Origin: Bacillota bacterium
GTDB lineage: Bacteria; Bacillota; UBA4882; UBA8346
DNA: 64,000 nt
Assembly: GCA_023429995.1 (NCBI GenBank)
Contig: JAEZCE010000046.1
Span: 1-64,000 of the forward strand
Direction: 5' to 3'
Shown: piece by piece, positions 17,673 to 27,490 of the stretch
How positions within the stretch are numbered: position 1 is the first letter of the stretch
Layout: every line of letters starts with the position of its first letter
Program-made: the position numbers and the translations under genes
The notes under the pieces: model-generated
What the model saw: the letters and a program-made list of their open reading frames with translations, nothing else
Told to the model about the DNA's origin: nothing
Databases searched by the model: none

Positions 17673-18503
17673 TCAAATATATCGCGAATGAATAGGCCGG
17701 ACATGAAAAGTTTTTTTAGTCCTGCAAATTTTCTCGTTACAGTACTTACATTGCAGGTTGGCATTACTTCCTTCAAAAAAGCGCCACGGATGCCTCCAAT
17801 ATGAATACTCCCAACGAAGCAGCAAAACCATGGCACTTGAGGCTAGGCTCCACGAAAAGAGACTGGGTACAAAAATCAAAGGGGTACAGGCCATGATGGA
17901 ATCCCAGTTAAAAATGCGGCAAGTAACGCAACAGCGGTTTTTCATAATCAAATCTTGAAACGGGCACCAAAACAAGATGCAAACCATATCGCAAACCAAA
18001 TAAAATAAGGACAACAATACCAGCTCGGATTGGCCGATGATCTTCAAATGATAAAAAAAGGCGATTGCTCCATTAGCGCCAAACCATAAAGCCCCTACTT
18101 TCCGAGCGGTTTTGTTTTCATATTGAACCCAGCTTTCCATTTCAGATCTTGCAAACCTTTGATTGCTTGGTTCAAAAGCAGCCCGAAACTGTTTACGGCA
18201 GCCCATGCTATTCCCTTTTTGCGGAAAAAACTTTGGAATCATCCCTGCCATGATGATGAGCCAGATGACATGGATCGGTTGAATACTTTGGGTGAGAAAT
18301 CTCCCGTTTGCAAATACCAGGCTGCCTTTATCTCTTATATAAAGCTGGAGTGCAGCTATTAACAGCATGATTCGTAAAATCAGTTTCCTTCGATAGATGG
18401 TAATCAAATTGACTCCGATGCTCCCTGTTGCCCATGACTCAATTACATACGCTGAAAACCCCAGGGATAGCTCCCATCTTGGTGTTTTGCAGTAAGCTGC
18501 CAC
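17673..18503 (-). CDS. Polytopic membrane protein with C-terminal cysteine cluster; start doubtful
   Basis: The 276-residue frame shows about five hydrophobic helices and ends in a soluble tail with the pattern CKYCNEKIC, which could bind a metal or an iron-sulfur centre. I do not know the family by name. The only in-frame start is a GTG at 18503 with no ribosome site, and the residues just upstream (ELNFP) look like protein that continues, up to a stop near 18530. The gene is therefore either 5'-truncated or its N-terminus was lost to a frameshift. Confidence 0.5.
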   Translation of the reverse strand: MAAYCKTPRWELSLGFSAYVIESWATGSIGVNLITIYRRKLILRIMLLIAALQLYIRDKGSLVFANGRFLTQSIQPIHVIWLIIMAGMIPKFFPQKGNSMGCRKQFRAAFEPSNQRFARSEMESWVQYENKTARKVGALWFGANGAIAFFYHLKIIGQSELVLLSLFYLVCDMVCILFWCPFQDLIMKNRCCVTCRIFNWDSIMACTPLIFVPSLFSWSLASSAMVLLLRWEYSYWRHPWRFFEGSNANLQCKYCNEKICRTKKTFHVRPIHSRYI

Positions 18504-18885
18504 CGGAAAATTTAATTCGATTAGCGGAGGTTAATGAAACAGCTCTGCACACGGATAAACCGGTGACTCCAATCCTGTAGTTGAGACAGTCATTAGACGA
18601 CCACGCCCATTGAAGACTTTTTAAGTTATTTCAAGCGATCATGGCCCATGAATGTTTTTTCGGGTTAATCCTGGCAACCGACTAAAAAATTCTTTGGTTA
18701 CCCGGAGTTCGGATACAATTTTTCGACAAAATTCCTTCAATACCTGCATCAAGTTGCAAATGGCCATATGGAGGTGAGATTGGTTGGCGACATCTGAAAA
18801 AAATGGCCAAAAAGAGGCTGCTCATGTTTGGATTGGCCTCTTTTTGGGTATAGCGAAATAGGAGGAAATGTCTGATAGGATGAGG
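18504..18885. other. Gene-free stretch between two minus-strand genes
   Basis: It holds the terminator of the PL9-type gene (18808-18846) and otherwise no open frame of note. A clean promoter for the membrane protein at 17673-18503 is not visible, which fits that gene being truncated. Confidence 0.5.
18808..18846 (-). terminator. Intrinsic terminator after the PL9-type lyase gene
   Basis: CAAAAAGAGGC (18808-18818) pairs exactly with GCCTCTTTTTG (18836-18846). On the minus strand a T-rich run follows a few bases after the stem. It lies 40 bases beyond the stop of the lyase gene. Confidence 0.75.
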
Positions 18886-21102
18886 TTATTTCGTGAAGTT
18901 TTTGATATTAAATCCCCCGGTAACGAATGACTTCGGAACCAGCGCCATATAATCATTGATCATAATCGATCCTTTGGAGTTTCGGACAAAAGTTACCGGT
19001 GCAACAAGACTCTTAAAATCAGCTAAGGTTATTTTTTTACCGCTAGAGTTAACTGAATCCGCGCCGTTATAAAAATAATTATCGGCTGCGCTTCCATGGG
19101 CCGGGATGCTATCGGCGGCTCCCGCCTTGGTATGAAACGAGATGTTATTTTTAACCGAAAATTGGGGTTGGGCCGTGGCATAATAAGAAAACTCATAATT
19201 GAATTTTCCATTATCCACGGAAGTCGTATTTTGAACGACAATAGCCGGATCGCTGTTGCTGGTCACACCGGCGCTTTCATTTTGGAAAGCCAAACAATTC
19301 CGCAGGATATGTTTGACAGGTAGTCCCTCTCCGCCAAGTTTAAATCCGTTGCCGTCGCCTTTGGTTTTGGCGCCGTCAGAAAGTTTTCCGTTGCCATAGG
19401 CGATACAATTTTCAATGACAATGGCACCAATCGGTCCGGTTTCCAATTTCGCGTAGAGATCATAACCATCATCACAATTGTTATAAGAGATACATCCCCT
19501 GAATACATTCCCTTCACCGCAAGCTAATTTTGCGGCAAATCCATCGGCGTTATTTTCGGACTTATCGCGGTTATCATGAGAAGTGCAATTCAATACCAGA
19601 TTGTTGGCTGGCCAATGGACTGCTTTTTCCGATGAAAGAGCGCTGATTTGAAGACCGGTATCTCCATTGGCATACAAATGAATCAGTTCAAGAAGGTTGT
19701 GATTTCCGGAAATCCAGCAGCCATATGAGCTGGCATTGGTAATATCCAGACCGTAGATCTTCCAATAATCACCACCGAGAATAACTCCAATGGATTTTTT
19801 ACCGAAATCAAGCACGGGTTTTTCTTTCAAGTATGCCGAAAGCATTTTAGGTTTTGCCGGGGTTCCGTTATTCCCCTTTTCAATCACCAGGGGAGTTGTG
19901 AGATTATAAACCCCTTTCCGGACATAGATGATTTGCCCCGGCTGGGCGAATTGAACCGCCGAATAAATATCAATCGGGTCTTTAAGCCCTCCGGTGGCTG
20001 TGGCCTGACCTTCGGGGGAAACATAAAGAGCCTGCCCAGGTGTACCATAGGTTTTAAAGGTTACCGCGTATTGGGAACTCACCGGGATACTTCCCAGCGC
20101 ATCCGGAGTGAGTGAGATTTCAAAAGTATTTTTGCCTGCAATTAAGATTACATTTTTCATGAAGGGTTCCGCTTCATTGATGGATACGCTATGAATCGGA
20201 GCGCCATTTTGTTTAATGTCCAAACGGCCCTTCACGTTGGTTGATATCGTAAGATCATAACCGGATAAAGATGCCGTGGTCGGAGACAGAACATTTATTT
20301 GAGCCGCAACCGGTTTCGGAGGTTCTGGGACTCCCGGCGGATCAGTCGCCACATCCGAAGTTGAAATCCTGATATCGGAAACGGTGATCGAAGCTACCCT
20401 GGCCGCAAAGAAACCGACGTAAACATGATCTGGATTGAGTACCTCAAGTTGTTTCGGACGATAATAAATTTTTTCCGGACTATTATCGACACTTACCAGA
20501 TAACCGGTATTGGTCTTTTTTAATTTCAAAAGATACGTCGCCGTGCCGTCATTGGCCGGCCGGTCGCCAAACTTAAAGACATCTTCCATAGCGGCGCCAG
20601 CGCCGGAAGGGTCTTTTACATGATTTCGAAATACCGACTGAATGTTTCCCCGGTAGCCGCCGACCAAAACCATATTAGACGGGAATACCGTATTATCAAA
20701 ATCTTTTCCGACAGCATCCCGCGCCATGATTCCAAAGGCTTCCTGATTATCCGGAGCGACTTTGGCGAAATAATTCACCTTGACTTTCGCGGAAAGCTCA
20801 AAATTTTTCACGGCAGGAATATCCGTATAATAAAAGGCTATTCCATCATGGGACCCGGTTACCTTTCCTCCGGTTACACCGCCGTCTTTTGCACCGCCTG
20901 TGATCGTCACCGATTGTGCAGCCGTATCAACCGTAATGGAATTATTCGCAGCGGAAGTGGACTGCCCGAAAACCACCGACTTCCATTCAACTTTCTGACT
21001 GTCAGCCGCTTTGACATCCAAAGAAAAGCACCACCATGTAAAAGCGGCCAACATCAATACACTGAAAACGATATTACCACTCTTTATCTGTATTTTTTTC
21101 AT
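18886..21102 (-). CDS. Secreted PL9-type pectate lyase-like beta-helix protein
   Basis: The 738-residue protein has a signal peptide ending near VKA-ADS. It continues with a beta-sandwich of LamG/CBM-like character (about 35-245), a linker with a cadherin-like beta domain (about 255-350), and a right-handed beta-helix (about 360-650). The helix contains NADGFAAKL and DDGYDLY, the region that in PL9 enzymes holds the catalytic lysine and calcium-binding aspartates. It should cleave polygalacturonate by beta-elimination outside the cell. GGAGGGG places the start at the ATG at 21102; a TTG seven codons upstream is inside that ribosome site. Confidence 0.8.
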   Translation of the reverse strand: MKKIQIKSGNIVFSVLMLAAFTWWCFSLDVKAADSQKVEWKSVVFGQSTSAANNSITVDTAAQSVTITGGAKDGGVTGGKVTGSHDGIAFYYTDIPAVKNFELSAKVKVNYFAKVAPDNQEAFGIMARDAVGKDFDNTVFPSNMVLVGGYRGNIQSVFRNHVKDPSGAGAAMEDVFKFGDRPANDGTATYLLKLKKTNTGYLVSVDNSPEKIYYRPKQLEVLNPDHVYVGFFAARVASITVSDIRISTSDVATDPPGVPEPPKPVAAQINVLSPTTASLSGYDLTISTNVKGRLDIKQNGAPIHSVSINEAEPFMKNVILIAGKNTFEISLTPDALGSIPVSSQYAVTFKTYGTPGQALYVSPEGQATATGGLKDPIDIYSAVQFAQPGQIIYVRKGVYNLTTPLVIEKGNNGTPAKPKMLSAYLKEKPVLDFGKKSIGVILGGDYWKIYGLDITNASSYGCWISGNHNLLELIHLYANGDTGLQISALSSEKAVHWPANNLVLNCTSHDNRDKSENNADGFAAKLACGEGNVFRGCISYNNCDDGYDLYAKLETGPIGAIVIENCIAYGNGKLSDGAKTKGDGNGFKLGGEGLPVKHILRNCLAFQNESAGVTSNSDPAIVVQNTTSVDNGKFNYEFSYYATAQPQFSVKNNISFHTKAGAADSIPAHGSAADNYFYNGADSVNSSGKKITLADFKSLVAPVTFVRNSKGSIMINDYMALVPKSFVTGGFNIKNFTK

Positions 21103-21258
21103 TTTCTCCCCTCCGGTATTCAAGGATTACTATGTCACCCAAGGACTCCCTTTCCTTGGATCATGACTAATCACAGTATAGGGTATTTCCAGTACAAAAT
21201 CCGCTCGTTTTTTGCTATTGTCTACCAAAAAACATTATTTTTTGTCATCTGCAATAAA

Positions 21259-21296
21259 AAACAAGCCACTTTTTTAGGCTCAAAAGTGGCTTGTTC
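21259..21296 (-). terminator. Intrinsic terminator after htpG
   Basis: AACAAGCCACTTT (21260-21272) pairs with AAAGTGGCTTGTT (21283-21295), a 13-base perfect stem. On the minus strand a T6 run follows. It lies 40 bases beyond the htpG stop. Confidence 0.85.
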
Positions 21297-21334
21297 TTAA
21301 ATTTGTCAGGTCGTGTTATTTGGTCTGCTTCAGA

Positions 21335-23218
21335 TTAACTCATTAACTTACAGATGTCATTGGTGAATTCTACCGGGTCTTGAACCGGCAATCCTTCAAT
21401 CAGCAAAGCTTGATTGTAAAGGAGATTGGTATAGAGGGCTAATTTATCCGGATCCTTTTCATAAATCCCGGTTAAGGCCTTGAAGACCTCATGATTGGGG
21501 TTAATCTCCAAAACTTTATCGGCTTTGACTTTTTGCTCATTATAGGGCATAGCGTTTAAAACTTTCTCCATTTCGATGGAGATTTCCCCTTCGCTGGCCA
21601 GACATACCGGATGGGTTTTTAACCGTTTGGATACCCGCACTTCTTTAACTTTATCCGCCAAGATGGTTTTCATCTTTTCAAACAACTCTTTGTGGGACTT
21701 TTCTTCCGTCTCGGCTTTTTCTTGCTCTTCCTTATCCTCAATGCCCAGATCCTTACTGGATACCGAACGAAATTCCTTTTCTTTATAGGACATCAGCATT
21801 TTGACGGCAAATTCGTCAATGTCGTCGGTTAAATAGAGAATCTCATAACCCTTATCGGCCACCAATTCGGTTTGAGGGAGCTTCTCAATACGGGAAACCG
21901 ATTCGCCGGTAGCGTAATAGATGTATTTTTGACCTTCCGCCATCCGGGAGACGTATTCATCCAGAGTCACTTGTTTCTTCTCTTTTGAAGAATAAAACAT
22001 CAATAAATCTTGGAGCATGTCCTTATTAGCCCCAAAATCGCTATAGATGCCGTATTTCAACTGCCTGCCGAAAGAACCGTAAAAATTCTCATACTTTTCC
22101 CGATCGCTCTTCAATAGCTCCAACAACTCATTTTTGATTTTGGTCTTCAGATTTTTGGCAATCAATTTGAGCTGCCGGTCATGTTGCAACATTTCACGGG
22201 AGATATTGAGCGACAAATCGGCCGAATCAACTAATCCTTTGACAAAACTGAAATAGTCGGGCAGCAGATCGGGACATTTATTCATAATCATCACACCGCT
22301 TGAATATAGCTCCAACCCTTTTTCATATTCTTTGGTATAGTAGTCAAAGGGAGTTTTTTCCGGAATATAAAGGATAGCGGTATAACTGACCACGCCGTCG
22401 GTGCTGATGTGAATGTGTTTTACCGGCTTATCAAATCCGTAATGTTTTTCTTCATAGAATTTTTCATAATCTTCGTCTTTGAGCTCATTGCGGTTTTTAC
22501 GCCAAATCGGGACCATACTGTTGACGGTCTGTTCTTCGATATAATCCTCATATTCATCTTTGCTGCCTTCTTTGAGTTTGCTGGCGGTGACATTCATTTT
22601 AATGGGGTAGCGAATGAAATCGGAATACTTTTTAATCATGCCTTTCAGGCGGTATTCCTCTAAAAATTCGTCGTAATTTTCATCTTCGGTATTTTCTTTT
22701 AATGTAAGAATAATCTCGGTCCCCACAGTTTCCTTGTTACAACTTTCAATATTGTAACCATCGGCTCCCTGAGATTCCCAACGATATGCTTCATCGCTTC
22801 CTAACGCCTTACTGACAACCGTCACGGTATCGGCAACCATAAAGGCGGAGTAGAAGCCGACCCCAAATTGGCCGATAATATCATATCCGTCTTTCAACTC
22901 GTTGTCTTTTTTAAAGGCCAGCGATCCGCTGCGGGCAATCGTTCCTAAATTATCTTCCAAATCTTCCTTGGTCATCCCAATTCCGGTATCGATCACTGTA
23001 AGGGTTCGCTCTTTTTTATCCGGAATGATTTGGATATAGTAGTTATCTTTGTCGAACTTCAGATTCTCGTCAGTTAATGCTTTGTAGTATAATTTATCAA
23101 TCGCATCACTGGCGTTGGAAATCAATTCCCGTAAAAAGATTTCCTTGTGCGTGTAAATTGAATTAATCATTAACTCCAGCAACCGCTTAGACTCTGCCTT
23201 GAATTGCTTCTTGCTCAA
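21335..23218 (-). CDS. htpG: Molecular chaperone HtpG (bacterial Hsp90)
   Basis: The full-length 627-residue protein has the N-terminal ATPase (ELISNASDAIDKL, DTGIGM, GQFGVGFYSAF), a middle client-binding domain and a C-terminal dimer domain. It folds and protects proteins in the cytoplasm, using ATP. The start is a TTG with AGGGAG about eight bases upstream. Upstream lie a near-consensus promoter and a perfect CIRCE element, so it belongs to the HrcA regulon here, unlike htpG in Bacillus subtilis, which is not under HrcA. Confidence 0.97.
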   Translation of the reverse strand: MSKKQFKAESKRLLELMINSIYTHKEIFLRELISNASDAIDKLYYKALTDENLKFDKDNYYIQIIPDKKERTLTVIDTGIGMTKEDLEDNLGTIARSGSLAFKKDNELKDGYDIIGQFGVGFYSAFMVADTVTVVSKALGSDEAYRWESQGADGYNIESCNKETVGTEIILTLKENTEDENYDEFLEEYRLKGMIKKYSDFIRYPIKMNVTASKLKEGSKDEYEDYIEEQTVNSMVPIWRKNRNELKDEDYEKFYEEKHYGFDKPVKHIHISTDGVVSYTAILYIPEKTPFDYYTKEYEKGLELYSSGVMIMNKCPDLLPDYFSFVKGLVDSADLSLNISREMLQHDRQLKLIAKNLKTKIKNELLELLKSDREKYENFYGSFGRQLKYGIYSDFGANKDMLQDLLMFYSSKEKKQVTLDEYVSRMAEGQKYIYYATGESVSRIEKLPQTELVADKGYEILYLTDDIDEFAVKMLMSYKEKEFRSVSSKDLGIEDKEEQEKAETEEKSHKELFEKMKTILADKVKEVRVSKRLKTHPVCLASEGEISIEMEKVLNAMPYNEQKVKADKVLEINPNHEVFKALTGIYEKDPDKLALYTNLLYNQALLIEGLPVQDPVEFTNDICKLMS

Positions 23219-23290
23219 TCAATATCGCTCCCTTCAGAATAATGAGGTTGGTAAAAACTTTCGCTTTTTAACAACCCTTGATGGTTTTTG

Positions 23291-23317
23291 TTAGCACTCG
23301 CTTCCTTTGAGTGCTAA
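23291..23317 (-). promoter_or_regulatory. CIRCE operator (HrcA binding site) for htpG
   Basis: TTAGCACTC at 23291-23299 and GAGTGCTAA at 23309-23317 form the exact CIRCE palindrome with the standard nine-base spacer. It lies about 10 bases downstream of the -10 element and 73 bases before the htpG start, the usual place for HrcA to block transcription. Confidence 0.95.
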
Positions 23318-23326
23318 TCCTATTTT

Positions 23327-23355
23327 TATATACTATATTTTTAGTGAAATGTCAA
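23327..23355 (-). promoter_or_regulatory. Sigma-A promoter of htpG
   Basis: TTGACA (complement of 23350-23355) and TATATA (23327-23332) are 17 bases apart on the minus strand, near consensus. Transcription would begin close to the CIRCE element. Confidence 0.85.
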
Positions 23356-23393
23356 GTTCGGCGACAATCCGGATAAAGCGCTACGATACAAAA

Positions 23394-23429
23394 TTTCGGG
23401 ACAATCAAATCGCTTTGAGCGTCCCGAAG
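23394..23429 (-). terminator. Possible terminator after the HtrA-type protease gene
   Basis: TTCGGGAC (23395-23402) pairs with GTCCCGAA (23421-23428), with an 18-base loop, followed on the minus strand by a short T-rich stretch. It is placed 40-75 bases past the stop of the protease gene, just before the htpG promoter region. The loop is long and the T-run poor. Confidence 0.5.
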
Positions 23430-23468
23430 CTTAAACAAATTGGGATAACCCCTTAAAATCTTCCGAAT

Positions 23469-24581
23469 TTATTGAGGCTTTTCATCCAAAATTACTTCCA
23501 CTTTCATCAGCTCCCCTTTTCGGAGGACCAGCAAATTGACTTTATCTCCTACTTTATGATGACGGATCCCATATATCAGGCCCTGAGAGTCTTCAACCGT
23601 TTTATGGTCGATTTCCAGGACGACATCGTACTGTTTCAATCCCGCCTTCGCTGCCGGTGAATCATCAACGATGGTTTGCAATAAAACGCCCTCCGTTTTT
23701 TGGATTCCAAGATAAGCGCGAACATCGGCCCGGACATTTTTTAAATCCATCAAAGCCACTCCCATCCAAGGACGGCTGACTTTGCCCTTATTTCTCAACT
23801 CCCCGAGAATTTCCTTTACCTTGTTAATGGGTATTGCAAACCCTAGTCCCTGACCGGTGGCGCTAACCGCCGAATTGATACCGATAACTTCCCCGTCTAA
23901 ATTTAAAAGCGGTCCGCCGCTATTGCCCGGATTGATGGCAGCGTCTGTTTGAAGCATATCGTCATATACCTGGCCATTACTACCGCCCCCGGCAACCAAC
24001 GGGCGCCCCTTGGCGCTGATGATTCCCAATGTGACCGTATGGTCAAGGCCGTATGGATTACCAATAGCAATAACCCAATCACCGGTTTGAGTCTTTTCAG
24101 AGTCGCCCAGTTTCAAATAAGGTATTTTTTGGGGAGGGTCAATTTTGATGATAGCCACATCCAACTCCTGATCAATACCAACTAACGTCGCTTTGATGGG
24201 GTCTTTTTGGTCTTTTAGAAGCACTTCAATGGTCTTAGCGCCGGAAACCACATGAGCATTGGTTAAAATGTATCCTTTATCGTCAAAGAAAAAGCCACTG
24301 CCCAGCCCCTGGGACGGCGGCGAAGCATTTTCCCCCATCGGGCCAAATAGGGATAAAGGCGATTTCTTGGTTTCATAAGTAGTTGAAATCCAAACCACAC
24401 TGGGCGAGCTTTCCGCTGCTATTCGTGAAATAACTGAAGAGCTTGCCAAATCGGCTTTGGATGCGGCATAAGCCGGTATACCATTGATTCCGAGTAAAGC
24501 AACAGTTACCAATAAAGTGAAGCATAAAGTCAAAAACGAATTTTTAAAAAAAGATTTGCTATATCTTGGGCCGGTAAACAT
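23469..24581 (-). CDS. HtrA/DegP-type serine protease with PDZ domain
   Basis: The 370-residue protein has an N-terminal membrane or signal segment (15-40), a trypsin-like domain with the full triad His110 (TNAHVV), Asp141 (ELDVAII) and Ser221 (GNSGGP), and one C-terminal PDZ domain (about 270-365). It degrades misfolded proteins outside the cytoplasmic membrane. GAAAGGGTGAT lies before the ATG. It is a single-gene unit next to htpG, so two folding-stress genes sit together although only htpG has CIRCE. Confidence 0.93.
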   Translation of the reverse strand: MFTGPRYSKSFFKNSFLTLCFTLLVTVALLGINGIPAYAASKADLASSSVISRIAAESSPSVVWISTTYETKKSPLSLFGPMGENASPPSQGLGSGFFFDDKGYILTNAHVVSGAKTIEVLLKDQKDPIKATLVGIDQELDVAIIKIDPPQKIPYLKLGDSEKTQTGDWVIAIGNPYGLDHTVTLGIISAKGRPLVAGGGSNGQVYDDMLQTDAAINPGNSGGPLLNLDGEVIGINSAVSATGQGLGFAIPINKVKEILGELRNKGKVSRPWMGVALMDLKNVRADVRAYLGIQKTEGVLLQTIVDDSPAAKAGLKQYDVVLEIDHKTVEDSQGLIYGIRHHKVGDKVNLLVLRKGELMKVEVILDEKPQ

Positions 24582-24902
24582 CAGATCACCCTTTCTTGAA
24601 AGTTTATCTATTAAAACGCAATCTCGCCGAAAGGAGTTCCTTATAATATTTTATTTTACTAATTTTCCCTTTTAAAAGCAAGAAGTGGGTAGCCCTTTAT
24701 GATTCATCTTATGAACAATAGGTAATATCCAGCCTAATTTCCTTGTTTTAGCAAATAAAATGAAGTACAATAAACTAGGGAATTGTTAGTAATAGCTTAT
24801 AAGATGACAATAATCTCTATTTTTTACAAACATTTAACTTATCATTATATTCATTCCCTCCTTGATTTTCATGGAAATTTTCTCGAAAGGGGTTTATTCC
24901 AG
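24582..24902. other. Divergent promoter region of the HtrA gene and metNIQ
   Basis: AT-rich and without a gene. I looked for the S-box (SAM-I) or a T-box, which often control methionine import in Bacillota. The conserved S-box core and the T-box sequence are not seen here, so control of metNIQ must be by protein or be constitutive. Confidence 0.5.
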
Positions 24903-25976
24903 GTGGCGACGACCATGATCCATTTTAATAATGTCACGAAGATTTATGGAGAAGGCGATAGAAAAGTAATCGCTTTACAAGATGTCAATCTTGAAATCAA
25001 ACAAGGTGAGATCTTTGGAATTATCGGTTTAAGCGGCGCCGGAAAAAGTACGCTGATCCGCTGCATTAACAAGTTGGAAATCCCGCAAAGCGGTAGCATC
25101 CAAATCGGCGACCATCCCATCACCCAATTAAAGGGGAAAAATTTGCGCCAAGCCAGACGGGAAATCGGCATGATTTTTCAGCATTTTAACTTGCTTGCCA
25201 ACCGTACCGTTTTTGGAAATATAGCCTATCCTTTAGAGATTGCCGGAATAAGCCGTCATGACCAAAAAAAACGCGTTGAAGAATTAGCCGAATTGGTCGG
25301 TTTATCAGACAAGCTCAAAGCTTATCCCGCCCAGTTGAGCGGTGGACAAAAACAACGGGTCGGTATCGCCCGGGCCCTGGCCAATCATCCCAAGGTATTG
25401 CTTTGTGATGAAGCCACTTCAGCCCTTGATCCGGAAACCACCCAATCGATTTTAGATTTATTGCTGGATGTAAACCGTCGTTTTAGTCTGACAATTGTGC
25501 TCATTACCCATCAAATCAACGTAATTAAAGAAATCTGCGATACGGTAGCCGTCATTGAAAACGGTAAAATCGTAGAACAAGGACCGGTCACGGAAATATT
25601 TACTTCTCCCAAAACTGATGCGGCTCGCGGATTAATCAGAAGTGTTTTACACATCGACATTCCTCCCGAGATCAAGCAGAAAAAGATTATCATCCGCCAC
25701 CCTGAATGGGCTGGAAAAATGGTCCATATCTTTTTTATTGGAGAAGTGGCCGGTGAACCGGTTATTACATCCTTAATCCGTAAATTCAACGTCGATGTCA
25801 ATATTATCTATGCGAACCTTGACTCCATTAAAGAGACTCCATTCGGCTCGCTCGTCGTGGCAATCACGGGTCCTAATGGAAATGTTGTTCAATCATTAGA
25901 ATATCTGAGCCAACAAGGATTAAAAATCGAGGTGCTGAACAGTGTTGAACCCGCAAATTTTGAACCTACTCGGTAA
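24903..25976 (+). CDS. metN: Methionine ABC transporter ATP-binding protein
   Basis: The 357-residue protein has Walker A (GLSGAGKST), signature (LSGGQKQRVGIARAL) and Walker B (VLLCDEATSALD). A C-terminal NIL domain (about 275-350), which binds methionine and shuts the importer when methionine is plentiful, follows. AAGGGG at 24887-24892 fits the GTG at 24903; the ATG twelve bases later is the other choice, and the frame upstream to 24783 is not convincing. It overlaps metI by 35 bases. Confidence 0.93.
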   Translation: MATTMIHFNNVTKIYGEGDRKVIALQDVNLEIKQGEIFGIIGLSGAGKSTLIRCINKLEIPQSGSIQIGDHPITQLKGKNLRQARREIGMIFQHFNLLANRTVFGNIAYPLEIAGISRHDQKKRVEELAELVGLSDKLKAYPAQLSGGQKQRVGIARALANHPKVLLCDEATSALDPETTQSILDLLLDVNRRFSLTIVLITHQINVIKEICDTVAVIENGKIVEQGPVTEIFTSPKTDAARGLIRSVLHIDIPPEIKQKKIIIRHPEWAGKMVHIFFIGEVAGEPVITSLIRKFNVDVNIIYANLDSIKETPFGSLVVAITGPNGNVVQSLEYLSQQGLKIEVLNSVEPANFEPTR

Positions 25977-26598
25977 CGCTCTGTGGGAAACCATTTATAT
26001 GGTGGGGATTTCCTTAATTCTATCGATTTTAATAGGAATCCCCGTGGGCATTTTACTCGTTATCTCAAGTCCCGGGCATATTCGTCCCAATGCCTCTCTC
26101 TACAATGTGCTGTCAATCATTGTTAATGTGGGGCGTTCATTGCCTTTTATCATTTTATTGGTAGCCATGATTCCATTTACCCGTTTTGTGGTAGGCACCT
26201 CAATTGGAACTGCCGGAGCAATCGTACCTTTAACGATTGGATCTATCCCTTTTTTGGCCCGGGTCGTAGAGTCTGCCGTTTTGGAAGTGGATTGGGGGGT
26301 AATCGAAGCGGCTCAAGCCATGGGTTCAACCACCTGGCAAATCATTGCCAAGGTTTTGATCCCGGAATCTATTTCCGGTTTAATCTTAGGCATAACCCTT
26401 ACCACAGTCAGTTTAGTCAGTTATTCCGCTATGGCCGGAGCTGTTGGAGGAGGCGGATTGGGTGACTTAGCCATTCGCTATGGATACCAACGCTTCCGTG
26501 GTGATATTATGCTGGCAACCATTATTATTCTAGTTATATTAGTCCAGGGGATGCAGTCTCTGGGCAATTGGTTAGCCAGACGCCTTTCTGCGCATTGA
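25942..26598 (+). CDS. metI: Methionine ABC transporter permease
   Basis: The 218-residue inner-membrane protein has five to six helices and the ABC permease loop (EAAQAMGSTTWQIIAKVLIP). It matches MetI in length and in the N-terminal pattern LWETIYMVGISLILS. The start is a GTG inside the end of metN. It forms the channel of the MetNIQ importer. Confidence 0.93.
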   Translation: MLNPQILNLLGNALWETIYMVGISLILSILIGIPVGILLVISSPGHIRPNASLYNVLSIIVNVGRSLPFIILLVAMIPFTRFVVGTSIGTAGAIVPLTIGSIPFLARVVESAVLEVDWGVIEAAQAMGSTTWQIIAKVLIPESISGLILGITLTTVSLVSYSAMAGAVGGGGLGDLAIRYGYQRFRGDIMLATIIILVILVQGMQSLGNWLARRLSAH

Positions 26599-26665
26599 TA
26601 TTTTCTATTTTAGATCATCTCAAAAAAACAGGGAATTCAAAATAAATATTTTCAGGAGGAAAATC

Positions 26666-27466
26666 ATGAAAAAAGGGTTATTGATTTTGTTTTTTCTCGC
26701 AATGCTCATCATTTCATGCGTGGACAGTCAACCTTTGCTGGCTTCGGCCGTTTTATTGAAAGTGGGAGCTTCACCGACGCCCCACGCTGAAATTCTGGCT
26801 CAAATCAAACCACTGCTCTCCAAAGAAGGAATCGATTTACAAATCATAGAGTTTCAAGACTATGTGCAGCCCAACCTGGCCTTAGCCGAAGGTGAATTGA
26901 ACGCTAATTTCTTTCAACACGTTCCCTATCTCACCGAATTCAGCCGCGATCATAAATTGGATCTTACCTATATCGCCAAAGTCCACATTGAACCGATGGG
27001 TATTTACTCCAAAAAAATTAAGTCTTTGAAAGAATTAGGTAATAAAGCAACTGTAGCGATTCCTAACGATCCCACCAATGGCGGACGCGCTTTGCTTTTA
27101 TTACAAAACGCCAAATTAATCACACTTCGCAAGGATGCCGGACTTAGCGCAACCGAATTGGATATTGTTAAAAATCCAAAGGGATTACAAGTTAAGCCCT
27201 TAGAGGCGGCCCAATTACCAAGAACCCTTACGGATGTCGATATTGCCGTTATTAACACTAACTATGCGCTTCCGGCAAATTTGATTCCAGCTAAGGATGC
27301 TTTACTCATCGAAAACAGCAATTCTCCCTATGCGAATATCTTGGCTGTACGCGCTAAAGATAAAAATAACCCCACTTTAAAAAAACTGGCCAAAGCCTTA
27401 ACCAGCAAAAAAGTTAAAGATTTTATTCTCACCCAATATAGAGGAAGCATTGTCCCGGTATTTTAA
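26666..27466 (+). CDS. metQ: Methionine-binding lipoprotein (NlpA family)
   Basis: The 266-residue protein has a lipoprotein signal peptide with the possible lipobox LIISC (Cys18) and an NlpA/MetQ domain (VGASPTPHAEIL, NANFFQHVPYL, AIPNDPTNGGRAL). It captures D- or L-methionine outside the membrane for MetNI. AGGAGGAAA precedes the ATG. A strong terminator 25 bases past the stop ends the operon. Confidence 0.92.
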   Translation: MKKGLLILFFLAMLIISCVDSQPLLASAVLLKVGASPTPHAEILAQIKPLLSKEGIDLQIIEFQDYVQPNLALAEGELNANFFQHVPYLTEFSRDHKLDLTYIAKVHIEPMGIYSKKIKSLKELGNKATVAIPNDPTNGGRALLLLQNAKLITLRKDAGLSATELDIVKNPKGLQVKPLEAAQLPRTLTDVDIAVINTNYALPANLIPAKDALLIENSNSPYANILAVRAKDKNNPTLKKLAKALTSKKVKDFILTQYRGSIVPVF

Positions 27467-27490
27467 CGATTCGTCACAATTAATCCTCCT

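Noticed and set aside
24582..24902. S-box or T-box before metNIQ
   Set aside because: The conserved S-box core and the T-box sequence are not present.
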